Positions 24,408-33,964 are shown, counted from the stretch's first letter. The stretch is 64,000 bases of DNA from UBA1783 sp033808805 (GCA_033808805.1 JAPXMY010000005.1:60132-124131); one strand, 5' to 3'. Notes: generated from the letters alone by a model not told the origin. Numbers and translations are program-made.

Positions 24408-26465
24408 ATGGAAATTACGTATTTAGTAGATGATGAGGATATTGTTTTAGAAAAAACAAAGAAAGATAAAAAAATAGTTGAGATTTTATTAATGTCGGCG
24501 GTTATTTTCTTTCTGGAATTGGCTGCCAGATTTTTCTGTTTTGGTGTTTCGATAAGTAAAGCAATTGCTTATATTGCCCTGTTTTCTCTGTCATCTGGAT
24601 TGCTGTTAAGTAGTTTTATTATGCTCTTTAAAAGAAGAAATCTTGTAATTTCAATAATATTAATCGTGCTGATTTTCTTTTATGGTTTCAATATTGTTTA
24701 TCATTCAATATTTCATTCGTTTTTCAGTTGGACGACATTGTTTATGGCTACTGATGTAACTGATTTCTATCGTGAAGCAATTGCAGGTATTATTGATGCC
24801 TTACCGAAAATAATTACTATCTGTATTCCACTGGTTCTATTTTTAATCTATAAAAAGAAGATTGAATTATTTGCCCGCTTCAGCAGAAACCATCTGGCAA
24901 CTTTTATTGCTGCTGTTTTAACAGGCTGTATTTTAATATCTTCGATTGGTCTGGTAGAGAATAATAAAAAGCAGATATTGTCTTTACAGCTGGATTATTC
25001 AGAAGTTGTTAAAAGTTTTGGACTGGCTGTTGCCAATATTGAAGAAGGCAGAGAACTGATATTTGGAGCTCCCGATATAGAGGTGAAAAACCCTTATGAA
25101 GTTACGATTACTCTGTCCAATCAAAGTGATGTTACCTTAGATATTGAAAGGCTGATTTTCTATAACACTTTGAATATTGATTTTGACAAGCTGATTGAAA
25201 TTGCGCCAAATAATACAATCAAAAAGATGCATGAGTACTTTGCCTTGAACCCTGCCAGTGATAAAAATGATTTCACAGGTTATTTTGCCGGTAAAAATCT
25301 AATCTTTTTAACCTTGGAAGCATTTTCTTCGCAAGTAATAATACCTGAACTGATGCCAACCTTATATAAGATGGCTACTGAAGGATTTGTTTTTACCAAT
25401 TCATACAGTGGACAATGGGGAGGATCAACAGCTTCAGGAGAATATGCAAATTTAACTGGTAACTTTTATACTTCAGCATCCTGTCTGAAAAATTCTGCCT
25501 ACACCAATGCCTATAGTGCTATGGGTAATTTATTTAAAAGAAGTGGATATAATACCTATGCCTATCATAACTGGTATGGCACTTATTATGATCGTGATAA
25601 ATCTCACCCAAATTTTGGCTACAACTACAAAGCCTATAATATGGGATTAAATCTTACTTACTATTGGCCAACAAGTGACTATGAAATGGCGACTAAATCA
25701 GTAAATGACTATATAAGCTCAGATAAGCCGTTTCATGCCTATTATCTAACGATGTCAGGACATACCAACTATACCTGGGGAGGAAACAATATGGCTGCCA
25801 GACATAGAAGTGAGGTTCAGAATGTTGAATTTACCAATGAATACATCAAAGCGATAATTGCCTGTAATATGGAAGTTGAAAATATGCTGAAATACCTGAT
25901 TGAAAAATTGGAAGCAGCAGGAAAATTGGAAGATACCGTTTTTGCGATGAATTGTGACCATTATCCCTACGGTTTACCTGATGCAGCTCTGGCTGAGTTA
26001 TATGGTCTGGAAGCTAAGAATATTCGAGCTAATATAGAATTATATAAAAATCAGTTTATTTTATGGAGTTCCAGCATGGAAAAACCGATAGTAGTGGATA
26101 CTCCAATGGCGGCTTATGACATAGTCCCGACTCTGGCTAATTTATTTGGGATTGAATATGAATCGAAAGTAATTACAGGAACTGATGTTTTTTCCAACAA
26201 AGAAAATATTGTCATTATCAATACCCTGACAGGAAATGGAGGAAACTGGAACTGGAAGACAACACAGGGAACATATTATTCTGTTTCTAAAAAGTTTGTC
26301 AAAAGTGAATACTGTACTTTGAAGGATGATGAAATCGAAGGCTATGTTGCAGCTATCAACAATAGAGTAAGTGCCATGAGCAAATATTCTATCGATATAT
26401 TGGACTACAATTACTATAATTATTTATTTGACAGTAATGGTAAACCGCGATATACCAAAGATTGA
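24408..26465 (+). CDS. LtaS-like membrane sulfatase-fold phosphoglycerol transferase
   Basis: A 685-residue protein. About five transmembrane helices (residues 20-185) are followed by an extracellular sulfatase-like domain. NLIFLTLEAFSS holds the first metal Glu; GGSTASGEYANLTG carries the probable catalytic Thr; CDHYPYG holds later metal ligands; VVDTPMAAYDIVPTLANLFG is the family C-terminal motif. It resembles polyglycerolphosphate lipoteichoic acid synthases and related phosphoglycerol transferases. With the UgtP-like enzyme it could build glycolipid-anchored polymers. No Shine-Dalgarno is seen; coupling to the upstream gene is likely. Confidence 0.8.
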   Translation: MEITYLVDDEDIVLEKTKKDKKIVEILLMSAVIFFLELAARFFCFGVSISKAIAYIALFSLSSGLLLSSFIMLFKRRNLVISIILIVLIFFYGFNIVYHSIFHSFFSWTTLFMATDVTDFYREAIAGIIDALPKIITICIPLVLFLIYKKKIELFARFSRNHLATFIAAVLTGCILISSIGLVENNKKQILSLQLDYSEVVKSFGLAVANIEEGRELIFGAPDIEVKNPYEVTITLSNQSDVTLDIERLIFYNTLNIDFDKLIEIAPNNTIKKMHEYFALNPASDKNDFTGYFAGKNLIFLTLEAFSSQVIIPELMPTLYKMATEGFVFTNSYSGQWGGSTASGEYANLTGNFYTSASCLKNSAYTNAYSAMGNLFKRSGYNTYAYHNWYGTYYDRDKSHPNFGYNYKAYNMGLNLTYYWPTSDYEMATKSVNDYISSDKPFHAYYLTMSGHTNYTWGGNNMAARHRSEVQNVEFTNEYIKAIIACNMEVENMLKYLIEKLEAAGKLEDTVFAMNCDHYPYGLPDAALAELYGLEAKNIRANIELYKNQFILWSSSMEKPIVVDTPMAAYDIVPTLANLFGIEYESKVITGTDVFSNKENIVIINTLTGNGGNWNWKTTQGTYYSVSKKFVKSEYCTLKDDEIEGYVAAINNRVSAMSKYSIDILDYNYYNYLFDSNGKPRYTKD

Positions 26466-26472
26466 ATTCAAA

Positions 26473-26532
26473 ATTATCAATTGATAATATTTTAAAATTA
26501 TCTATTGATAATTTTTTTAGATGTGTTATATT
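26473..26532 (+). promoter_or_regulatory. Twin operators and promoter of the HTH-Panacea gene; also LtaS-like gene terminator
   Basis: Two near-identical 16-bp palindromes, ATTATCAATTGATAAT (26473-26488) and ATTATCTATTGATAAT (26497-26512), have centres 24 bp apart. The second contains a TTGATA -35 (26505-26510), followed after 16 bases by an extended -10 TGTTATATT (26524-26532). Its T run (to 26518) also makes it a likely terminator for the upstream gene. Placement over the -35 suggests autorepression by the HTH protein. Confidence 0.6.
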
Positions 26533-26539
26533 ATAGTTG

Positions 26540-27466
26540 ATGACAGAAAATAAGAACCACTATATATTGAAAAAAAGAATAGCAGTTAAGACTTTTAGAG
26601 GGATTGAGGTGGAATATAATGAGAGTTATTATATCAACACTGATACCAATGATGAAGTCTACTTTAGGAGTGCGGAAAAGGAAAATAATAGAGAATTAAT
26701 AGAAGCTTACAAAAAGAAGGTAAATCTACTAACTTCTGAAGAAATCAAGGAAATAAGAAAAAAATATAAGTTGACTCAAAGAGATTATTCTTTTGCTTTA
26801 GGCTTAGGTGAGATAACTGTTCATCGCTTTGAAAAAGGTTCGATTCAGTCTGATGCTGATAATCAGTTAATGTTATTATCTAGCAATCCTGAACATTTCA
26901 TTAAGATGTTAGATGATAATAGAGAAAGATTTGCTAAAGAAAGATATAAAAGGATTAGGAAAGAACTGGTTGAGCTGATAGCTTTAAAGGAACACCAGAT
27001 TGTAAAGTTTGATGTTGAACAAATGAGACAGTATAAGATGGTTACAACTGAGATTGAAGACATAGTTGTATATATTGTAAATAATTACAATGCTTCTACG
27101 ATTGATGGAACCACCATCAACCAATATAAATTACATAAAGTTTTATATTTTCTACAAGGTTTATCATTGTATATTTATAAAAAACCAGCGTTTTCAGAAG
27201 ATATATATACATCCGATAAAGGGCCATATATCAAAAAGTTAAGTCTTAAATATGGTGGAAGTGAAGTAAATGTAGTTAAAGAAAAAGTGTACCTGAATAT
27301 GGGTGTTCACAAATTAATTGACTTAATATTAGAAGCCTATGGTAAGTACGATAGCAGTTATTTATGCAAATTGACTCTTGAGGAATTTGAATTCAATGGG
27401 CGTGAAGAAAAAATCAACAATGAGCAATTGAAATATTATTTTACAAAAGTATATGATCAACAATGA
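26540..27466 (+). CDS. HTH (MqsA/Xre-type) - Panacea (DUF4065) fusion protein
   Basis: A 308-residue two-domain protein. Residues about 65-115 form a helix-turn-helix (IRKKYKLTQRDYSFALGLGEITVHRFEKG) of the MqsA type, without its CxxC zinc finger. Residues about 180-300 match the SocA/Panacea domain (INQYKLHKVLYFLQGLSLYIYKKPAF, then DKGPYIKKL). Panacea domains neutralise many unrelated toxins in PanAT modules and SocA acts as a proteolytic adaptor. No toxin-like gene is adjacent: upstream is the LtaS-like gene and downstream a nucleotidase. The ATG is 7 bases after the -10 box, so the mRNA is probably leaderless. Confidence 0.8.
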   Translation: MTENKNHYILKKRIAVKTFRGIEVEYNESYYINTDTNDEVYFRSAEKENNRELIEAYKKKVNLLTSEEIKEIRKKYKLTQRDYSFALGLGEITVHRFEKGSIQSDADNQLMLLSSNPEHFIKMLDDNRERFAKERYKRIRKELVELIALKEHQIVKFDVEQMRQYKMVTTEIEDIVVYIVNNYNASTIDGTTINQYKLHKVLYFLQGLSLYIYKKPAFSEDIYTSDKGPYIKKLSLKYGGSEVNVVKEKVYLNMGVHKLIDLILEAYGKYDSSYLCKLTLEEFEFNGREEKINNEQLKYYFTKVYDQQ

Positions 27467-27477
27467 AGGAGAAGATT

Positions 27478-28941
27478 ATGAAAAACATCAAAAAGTTGAC
27501 GATATTGCACTCAAATGATTTACATGGAGACTTTCTGGCAGAGCATATAGATGAGCATCTGGTTGGAGGAATTTCTCTGTTGTCAGGTTATATTAACAAG
27601 ACAAGAGAAGAAAATGAAAATGTTATCTATGCTATTGCTGGAGACATGTTTAGAGGTTCAGTTATCGATTCAGAATATCGTGGGATTTCCACAGTTGAAA
27701 TAATGAACGCTTTAGCTCCGGATGTTGTAGCTATTGGAAATCATGAAGTAGATTACGGAGTTGCCCATTTACTGTTTATTGAAAAATGTGCCAAATTCCC
27801 CATTATCAATGCCAATATGTATATTAAAACTAATGGAGCAAGATTATTTAAACCATATGAAATAATAGAAATGGATGGCATGAAGATCTTATTTATTGGA
27901 ATTGTAACCGAAGATGTCCTGGCTTCAGCTAAAAGCGAAGGGTTGATTGGTACAATCATCAATACTGAAGATGCTGCTAATGAAGTGGGGAAAATATGCA
28001 ATGCCTTTAATGGAATTGATATTGACTTTACTGTTTTGCTTACTCATATAGGTTTTGAAGAAGATAAGAAACTGGCAATGATGTTAAAACCTGAATGGGG
28101 CGTCGATTTGATTATTGGCGGTCATTCTCATACGGTTTTAGATGAGCCAGAAATTATAAATGGCATTCCTATTGTTCAGGCTGGAACAGGTACAGATGCT
28201 ATTGGTCGATTTGATATAGATGTTGATACCGATAATAACTGTATCGATTCATATACCTGGCAATTTATTCCGATTACCAGTAAAAACTGTCCGAAAGACT
28301 ATCAGATTGAAGATCTTATTTTAGGATATAAGACAGTTACTGATTTAAAATATGGCAGAGTGGTATCAAAATTCAAACATATCCTGACCCATCCAAAAAG
28401 AAATCAGGAAACTTCATTGGGAAATCTGGTTTCAGATATAATTAAAGATGCCTTGGGATTGGATCTGATGCTATTTGGCTCAGGGTCAATAAGAAGTGCT
28501 GAGCTGGGACCAATTGTCACCTATGGTAAATTATCTGAATGTTTCCCTTATGTTGGAAAGGTTTATCAGATAAATGTTACTGCTGATCAGTTAAGGAAGA
28601 TGTTGCTACATGTTTTCAGGGATGAAGCCTGGACTGGTCACACGGAATTCTATCAATTCTCAAAAGGGATTAAACTTATTTACTCTAAATCAAAGAAAGA
28701 ATTTGAACTGGCTAAATTAAATGGCACTGACATTAAAGGAGATAAGGTATACAAGATTGGAATTCAAGATTTTCATTTCATGAACTTTAGTGACTTTTTA
28801 GGATTTGAGATTGAAGAAACATACATCAATGGCAAGCCTAGAGTTATTTCAACAAGTGATTTTGATATCATAAATGAATATTTGTCTTCACACAACGTTG
28901 TTGATAGTGCTGTGCAAGGGCGCTTGAGAGTTGTTGAATGA
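27478..28941 (+). CDS. 5'-nucleotidase / cyclic phosphodiesterase family protein, cytosolic
   Basis: A 487-residue UshA-like metallophosphatase. LTILHSNDLHGDF, GDMFRGS, GNHEVDYG and GGHSHTVLDEPE are the di-metal motifs; the C-terminal 5'-nucleotidase domain follows (LGNLVSDIIKDALGLDLMLFGSGSIRS). Unlike most UshA-type enzymes there is no signal peptide or wall anchor, so it seems intracellular. The ATG at 27478 is preferred over 27463, since AAGGAGA lies between them. Confidence 0.88.
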   Translation: MKNIKKLTILHSNDLHGDFLAEHIDEHLVGGISLLSGYINKTREENENVIYAIAGDMFRGSVIDSEYRGISTVEIMNALAPDVVAIGNHEVDYGVAHLLFIEKCAKFPIINANMYIKTNGARLFKPYEIIEMDGMKILFIGIVTEDVLASAKSEGLIGTIINTEDAANEVGKICNAFNGIDIDFTVLLTHIGFEEDKKLAMMLKPEWGVDLIIGGHSHTVLDEPEIINGIPIVQAGTGTDAIGRFDIDVDTDNNCIDSYTWQFIPITSKNCPKDYQIEDLILGYKTVTDLKYGRVVSKFKHILTHPKRNQETSLGNLVSDIIKDALGLDLMLFGSGSIRSAELGPIVTYGKLSECFPYVGKVYQINVTADQLRKMLLHVFRDEAWTGHTEFYQFSKGIKLIYSKSKKEFELAKLNGTDIKGDKVYKIGIQDFHFMNFSDFLGFEIEETYINGKPRVISTSDFDIINEYLSSHNVVDSAVQGRLRVVE

Positions 28942-28980
28942 TATATTTAAAAATTATTAATAAGTAAAGGAGATGTATTT

Positions 28981-30135
28981 ATGGGACTTATTAGAGCTGG
29001 ATTGAGTGCTATTTCAAGCACAATGAAAGATCAATGGAAGGAATACTTCTATTGTGAAAGTATGGATGATGATGTATTGGTTGTAAAGGGAACAAAACAG
29101 ATTAATGGTTTATTTGCCAGCAACAGAGGAAGTGACAACATTATCTCTAACGGTTCAGGAATCGTTGTAAACGAAGGACAATGTATGATTATTGTTGACA
29201 ATGGACAGGTTGTTGAAGTCTGTGCTGAACCAGGTGAATTTACATATGACACTTCAAGTGAACCATCATTATTCCATGGTGATTTAGGCGATGCTATCAT
29301 CAAAACTTTAGAAACAATCAAAAATCGTTTTGAATATGGTGGAGAAATAGGAAAGGATCAAAGAGTTTATTATTTCAATACTAAAGAATTAATGGACAAT
29401 AAGTTTGGAACTCCTAATCCAATCATGTTTAGAGTTGTTGATTCAAAAGTAGGCTTGGATCTAGATGTTTCTATCAGAATGGCGGGAGTATATTCTTATA
29501 GAATTGCTGACCCAGTATTATTCTATACAAATGTAACAGGAAATGTTGCTAATGTTTTCACAAGAGCTGAAATTGACAATCAGCTAAAGAGTGAATTCTT
29601 ATCAGCTTTACAACCTGCTGTTGGCAAATTGAGTGCTTTAGAATTAAGACCTAATGAAATTGTCAATCATAATTTAGAGTTAGAACAATATCTGAACCAG
29701 GCATTATCAACAAAATGGAGCCAGTTAAGAGGTCTAGAAGTTGTAAATGTGGCAATTTCAACAGTTACATTACCAGAAGAAGATGCTAAAGCTATTAAAG
29801 ATGCTCAGCTTGAAAGCAGATATGCTAACGAAGGTCTGGCAAGAGGCGCAATGGTTGAAGCTATGAAAGATGCTGCTAAAAATCCAGGCGGAACTATGAC
29901 TGGAGTTATAGGCATGGGCGCTCTTGGTGGAGTTGCAGAAGGTTTGGCAGGCTTGTTTAAAGGCGGAAAGAAAGAAGTAGAAAATGGCTGGACTTGTGGC
30001 TGTGGTAAGGTAAATGATGGTAACTTCTGTTCTAATTGTGGAAAACCTAAACCAACAGCTGATTGGAAATGTTCATGTGGAACAGTAAACGATGGTAATT
30101 TCTGTTCTAATTGTGGCGGTAAAAAACCTGAATAG
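28981..30135 (+). CDS. ydjI: SPFH/Band 7-domain protein with twin zinc ribbons (YdjI-like)
   Basis: A 384-residue protein. The SPFH domain fills residues about 20-280 (DQWKEYFYCESMDDDVLVVKG at its start, with GSDNIISNGSGIVVNEGQ). A Gly-rich linker (GVIGMGALGGVAEGLAGLF) precedes two near-identical zinc ribbons, WTCGCGKVNDGNFCSNCG and WKCSCGTVNDGNFCSNCG. In B. subtilis YdjI works with YdjG and YdjH to recruit PspA to the membrane under envelope stress. It is first in a six-gene operon that includes homologs of YdjG and YdjH; no pspA is in this window. Confidence 0.82.
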   Translation: MGLIRAGLSAISSTMKDQWKEYFYCESMDDDVLVVKGTKQINGLFASNRGSDNIISNGSGIVVNEGQCMIIVDNGQVVEVCAEPGEFTYDTSSEPSLFHGDLGDAIIKTLETIKNRFEYGGEIGKDQRVYYFNTKELMDNKFGTPNPIMFRVVDSKVGLDLDVSIRMAGVYSYRIADPVLFYTNVTGNVANVFTRAEIDNQLKSEFLSALQPAVGKLSALELRPNEIVNHNLELEQYLNQALSTKWSQLRGLEVVNVAISTVTLPEEDAKAIKDAQLESRYANEGLARGAMVEAMKDAAKNPGGTMTGVIGMGALGGVAEGLAGLFKGGKKEVENGWTCGCGKVNDGNFCSNCGKPKPTADWKCSCGTVNDGNFCSNCGGKKPE

Positions 30136-30145
30136 GAGGTTTTAA

Positions 30146-31003
30146 ATGGGATTATTTGATAAGAAGTATTGTGGAGCCTGTGGTAATCAGATTAAGCTTC
30201 TTGGTGGAAGAAAAGTTGATGATGGAACAATCTGTAAGGATTGCAACAACAAACTTTCTCCATACTTCACAGGCAGAAGAAAAACCAGCTTAAACGATAT
30301 CAAGGAACAGCTTGCCTATAGAGAAAAAAATGCAAGAGATCTGTTGTCGTTTAATGCGACCAAAGTTGCAGGAAAAGGACCTAAAGTATATGTTGATACC
30401 AACAAGGGAAAATTCATTGTCTCAAGAACAAACGACTATATTAAGGAAAACTGTGACATCATTGATTTAAGCAGTATTATCGCTTTTAATACCAGAATTG
30501 ATGAGGATAAAGATGAAATATATGATATTGACCAAGAAGGTAAAAGTATTTCATTTAATCCGCCAAAATATGAATATGAATATGATTTTGAAGTTGAAAT
30601 CACTTTAAATCATCCATATATTGATGAAATCAATTTCTCTTTAACTGGTTTGAAACCAACTGATCCTAATTCGAAAGAATTTAAAGAAAAAGAAAAGATT
30701 CTAGGAGATATAGCAGAAGTTTTGACCGGAAAAAGAACAGATGTAGATAAGAGCAATCTGTCGTTTGAAGATTTTGCCAATTTAGCAGGACAGGTAATCA
30801 GTGCAATTACAGGTAATAAGGTACCTGCTGCTGATGGCAATTGGTATTGTCCTAATTGTGGAAGTGCCAATACTTCAAACTTCTGCATGCAGTGTGGAAC
30901 TCAGAAACCAGTGATGGGTCCTAAGTTCTGTCCTGACTGTGGTTATAAATTTGAAGATGGAAAAACTGCAAAATTCTGCCCACAATGTGGAAAGAAATTT
31001 TAG
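30146..31003 (+). CDS. DUF4428-type zinc-ribbon protein
   Basis: A 285-residue protein. The N-terminal treble-clef/DUF4428-like module reads CGACGNQIKLLGGRKVDDG then CKDC. A PH-like central part (VYVDTNKGKFIVSR) follows, and two C-terminal zinc ribbons (CPNCG...CMQCG and CPDCG...CPQCG). Function unknown. Such modules are often fused or adjacent to SPFH and TPM proteins, and here the gene is 10 bases after the SPFH gene with AGGAGG. Confidence 0.75.
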   Translation: MGLFDKKYCGACGNQIKLLGGRKVDDGTICKDCNNKLSPYFTGRRKTSLNDIKEQLAYREKNARDLLSFNATKVAGKGPKVYVDTNKGKFIVSRTNDYIKENCDIIDLSSIIAFNTRIDEDKDEIYDIDQEGKSISFNPPKYEYEYDFEVEITLNHPYIDEINFSLTGLKPTDPNSKEFKEKEKILGDIAEVLTGKRTDVDKSNLSFEDFANLAGQVISAITGNKVPAADGNWYCPNCGSANTSNFCMQCGTQKPVMGPKFCPDCGYKFEDGKTAKFCPQCGKKF

Positions 31004-31006
31004 GTG

Positions 31007-31492
31007 ATGAAAAAATTATTAGGAGGTTTTTTGGCAATGCTGATGCTTTTTAAGATGTCGGGTTGCCAAAAAAAGCCTAATGTCACTGATGAGAATGTTG
31101 TTGGCCTGAGTGTTTCATGCACACATATGGCGTTTAGTTATTCTTATAATTTTAAAATATATGTGCAAGAGAATAAAACACTGTTCAGTTGTGATTGTTC
31201 AATAGATAGAGAAAGTTATAACGATACTAGAGTATCGTGTAAAGATGTGCCGATTGAAGATAGATACTTTGATCAGCTTATTGAGATACTTAAAGTCAAC
31301 AATGTTACAGAAGAAGTACTTAAATATAAGGAAAAGATAAACTGGTTTTTTGTAGCGGATAAAACAGAATATAAAATTACTTTATTTTTTGAAAATGACA
31401 AGTACAAAGATGCTTCGTTACATTTTGAAGAGTTGTATGAGTTTTTAAAGCATTTAGCTGGTTTATATGCAACGGAGGTTACTTATGAGTAA
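31007..31492 (+). CDS. Small lipoprotein in the SPFH/TPM operon
   Basis: A 161-residue lipoprotein, signal MKKLLGGFLAMLMLFKMSGC. The mature part has no recognised domain. It starts 3 bases after the previous stop and overlaps the next gene by 8 bases, so it belongs to the operon. The ATG at 31007 is preferred over the adjacent GTG at 31004. Confidence 0.65.
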   Translation: MKKLLGGFLAMLMLFKMSGCQKKPNVTDENVVGLSVSCTHMAFSYSYNFKIYVQENKTLFSCDCSIDRESYNDTRVSCKDVPIEDRYFDQLIEILKVNNVTEEVLKYKEKINWFFVADKTEYKITLFFENDKYKDASLHFEELYEFLKHLAGLYATEVTYE

Positions 31493-32561
31493 TATAAAAC
31501 AATATAAGTGTCCAAGTTGTGGTGGCCCAATTAATTATGATGTAACAAGTGGAAATCTAAAATGTCCATATTGTGGTTCAGAATTTGAGATTGACACCTT
31601 GCAAGGATATGATGAAGATTTAAAAAAGACGGTTGAAGAAAAATTGAATTGGTTAGACAAACCGGGTTTAGACTGGACTGAAGAAGAACAGTCAAAATTG
31701 CGTCATTATGTCTGTGATAGTTGTGGTGGAGAAATTATTGCTGATGTAAATACAGGGGCGACAAGATGTCCGTATTGTGGCAATCCAGTGATTGTTCCAC
31801 AGAAGTTCAGCGGTATTTTAAAACCTGATTTAGTAGTTCCGTTTAAGATTGAAGAAAAACAGGCAAAGGAAGCATATCGAAATCATTTAAAAGGTAAGCC
31901 CTTATTGCCAAAATACTTTAAAGATGAAAATCGTATCAATGAGTTAAAAGGAATATATGTTCCGTTTTGGCTTTACGATGCAGAAGTTGATATGGCAGCC
32001 AGATATAGAGCTACTAGAACAAGAAGCTGGTCTGATTCAGACTTTGTTTACACCGAAACAAGTTATTATTCAATTTTTAGACAAGGTGAAATAGGTTTTG
32101 ATAACGTACCTGTAGATGGTTCAACAAATATTGATGATGCCTTAATGGAATCAATTGAACCATTTGATGCAAGTGAAGCAGTTGATTTTAAAACAGCTTA
32201 TTTGGCTGGTTACCTGGCAGATAAATATGATATTTCTGCAGAAGATAGTAAAGAGCAGGCAAATCAGCGTATTAGAAACAGTGCAGAAACAGCCTTAGCT
32301 TCTACTGTCAGAGGATATGACAGTATTGCTCTGGAAAGCATGAATATGGGATTAAACAACCATACGGTCAAGTATTGTCTATTACCTGTTTACATTTTAA
32401 ATACAACTTATAAAGGTGAGAAATTTACCTTTGCGATGAATGGTCAAACTGGAAAGATTGTTGGCGATTTACCTATTGATAAAGGTGCCTATGCCAGATA
32501 TTTTGGTATTATCTTTATCGTAGTATCTGCAATAGCTTACATTATCCAGATGTTGAAATAG
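31485..32561 (+). CDS. ydjG: Zinc-ribbon membrane protein (YdjG-like)
   Basis: A 358-residue protein with two N-terminal zinc ribbons (CPSCGGPINYD...CPYCG and CDSCGGEIIAD...CPYCG) and one C-terminal transmembrane helix (FGIIFIVVSAIAYIIQML). The middle domain (KPDLVVPFKIEEKQA, then YVPFWLYDAEV) matches YdjG-type proteins. In B. subtilis YdjG is part of the YdjG-YdjH-YdjI membrane complex. The start at 31485 follows GGAGG and overlaps the lipoprotein gene. Confidence 0.8.
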   Translation: MSNIKQYKCPSCGGPINYDVTSGNLKCPYCGSEFEIDTLQGYDEDLKKTVEEKLNWLDKPGLDWTEEEQSKLRHYVCDSCGGEIIADVNTGATRCPYCGNPVIVPQKFSGILKPDLVVPFKIEEKQAKEAYRNHLKGKPLLPKYFKDENRINELKGIYVPFWLYDAEVDMAARYRATRTRSWSDSDFVYTETSYYSIFRQGEIGFDNVPVDGSTNIDDALMESIEPFDASEAVDFKTAYLAGYLADKYDISAEDSKEQANQRIRNSAETALASTVRGYDSIALESMNMGLNNHTVKYCLLPVYILNTTYKGEKFTFAMNGQTGKIVGDLPIDKGAYARYFGIIFIVVSAIAYIIQMLK

Positions 32562-32573
32562 GAGGGTAGTAAG

Positions 32574-33443
32574 ATGAAAAGATTTATTAAATTTTTATTA
32601 ATAGCATTTATTATTACCTTAACTTTTTTACCAGCCTTTACCATTTTAAAAGCTGAACATCCAGATAGAGTAATCGATGAAATGGGACTTTTGAGTGAAA
32701 GTGAAAAAGAAGAGCTGGAACAATTATGTGATGAAATTTCTGAAAGACAAAATGTTGATGTGGTAATTGTTATTTCTGATGTATTTACCTACGATAATAT
32801 GCAAAATGAAGCTGATGATTATTATGATTACAATGGTTATGGTATGGGAGAAGATTATTCGGGAAGTTTGCTATTAGTCGGTAAAGATGAAGAGGGATAT
32901 TTTGTGTATATCTCTACTTCTGGATATGGTATTTACTGCTATTCAGACTATGGTATTGAACATTTAATTGATGTTCTTGTTGAAAATTATGATGATGGTT
33001 ATGACTGGTTCAGTGGTTTGAAGGCCTATGTCAATAGATGTGATGAATTGATTGAACTGGCTAATAATGGTGAACCATATGATATATACTATCCTGATCC
33101 AGAACCTGAACCAGAGCCAGAACCACCTAATCCGGCAGTTGAAGCAGCTAAATCAGCTGGCATATCAGCAGGTGCAGGTGGAGTTGCAGCTTTAATTGGA
33201 ACGACTTTACTGAAAGGTAAAAACAAGAGCGTTTATAAAAAGCGTGAAGCTAAGGATTATGCAAGACCTGGTTCTTTCAACTTATCTAGTCACAGAGATT
33301 TATATTTATTTTCTAGAACATCTGCTACTGTTCGTCCAAGAGAAACATCTAGCAGCAGCAGTGGTGGAGGATATAGAGGTGGTTCTAGCACCCACACATC
33401 CAGTTCTGGAAGAAGCCATGGCGGAGGAGGCAGAAGACTATAA
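32574..33443 (+). CDS. ydjH: TPM-domain membrane protein (YdjH-like)
   Basis: A 289-residue protein. Signal peptide/TM at residues 1-27, an extracellular TPM domain (DRVIDEMGLLSESEKEELEQ, then QNVDVVIVISDVF) to about 160, a Pro-Glu repeat linker (PEPEPEPEPP), a second TM segment (AGISAGAGGVAALIGTTLL) and a Gly/Ser/His-rich tail ending SHGGGGRRL. This layout matches YdjH, partner of YdjG/YdjI. GGAGGG precedes the start. Confidence 0.82.
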   Translation: MKRFIKFLLIAFIITLTFLPAFTILKAEHPDRVIDEMGLLSESEKEELEQLCDEISERQNVDVVIVISDVFTYDNMQNEADDYYDYNGYGMGEDYSGSLLLVGKDEEGYFVYISTSGYGIYCYSDYGIEHLIDVLVENYDDGYDWFSGLKAYVNRCDELIELANNGEPYDIYYPDPEPEPEPEPPNPAVEAAKSAGISAGAGGVAALIGTTLLKGKNKSVYKKREAKDYARPGSFNLSSHRDLYLFSRTSATVRPRETSSSSSGGGYRGGSSTHTSSSGRSHGGGGRRL

Positions 33444-33925
33444 TGGAAAAAACTTTTACTTATGATAAAATACCTCAAAATGTTGAGAAATTAAAAGCTC
33501 TTTCAGATTTAAAGGATGAATATGAAGTAGCCAGTTTGGTTGTATTAGTACTGGCTGCTTATGAAAATAATGTGGAAGAGATGATAAAGATGTATGACTA
33601 TTTAAACGGTCCTAATGAAGTAAGTAAATATCAAAGACAGTTCATTGATGACAGATTAAAGGGAAAGGAGTATGTTGCTAGAAGTTACTTTAATGGAACT
33701 TCCCCACAAAATAACTATACTCCAGATATTCCTTATTCAGTCACGGTCAGAGATAATCCATATTCTTATGATCAACAGGGATATGTAACATTGTTAATTA
33801 CTTCAAGTGGAGCTGATAGCGATAGAAAAGTACAATTGAGAAAAAAAGGAGATCAATACTTTTTGTGGGAATGTTACTTATGGCCTGACATAAGAATTCC
33901 TGTTAAAGATGACCCTTGGGCATAA
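33443..33925 (+). CDS. DUF6935-like protein
   Basis: A 160-residue soluble protein. The pattern YEVASLVVLVLAAY, FIDDRLKGKEYVARSYFNG and DNPYSYDQQGYVTLLITSSGAD resembles DUF6935, a family often encoded beside YdjH/YdjI-type genes. The role is unknown. Its ATG overlaps the TPM gene's stop and it ends the operon at a strong terminator. Confidence 0.65.
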   Translation: MEKTFTYDKIPQNVEKLKALSDLKDEYEVASLVVLVLAAYENNVEEMIKMYDYLNGPNEVSKYQRQFIDDRLKGKEYVARSYFNGTSPQNNYTPDIPYSVTVRDNPYSYDQQGYVTLLITSSGADSDRKVQLRKKGDQYFLWECYLWPDIRIPVKDDPWA

Positions 33926-33931
33926 AAACCT

Positions 33932-33964
33932 AAAAAAGCGATGGATGAAAATCATCGCTTTTTT
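33932..33964 (+). terminator. Terminator of the SPFH/TPM operon
   Basis: A perfect 12-bp stem AAAAAAGCGATG/CATCGCTTTTTT (33932-33943 with 33953-33964) with a 9-base loop. Confidence 0.9.

Noticed and set aside
33244..33465. Alternative-frame ORFs in the Gly/Ser-rich tail of the TPM gene
   Set aside because: They are by-products of repetitive GGN/AGC codons, lack ribosome binding sites and overlap a well-supported gene.
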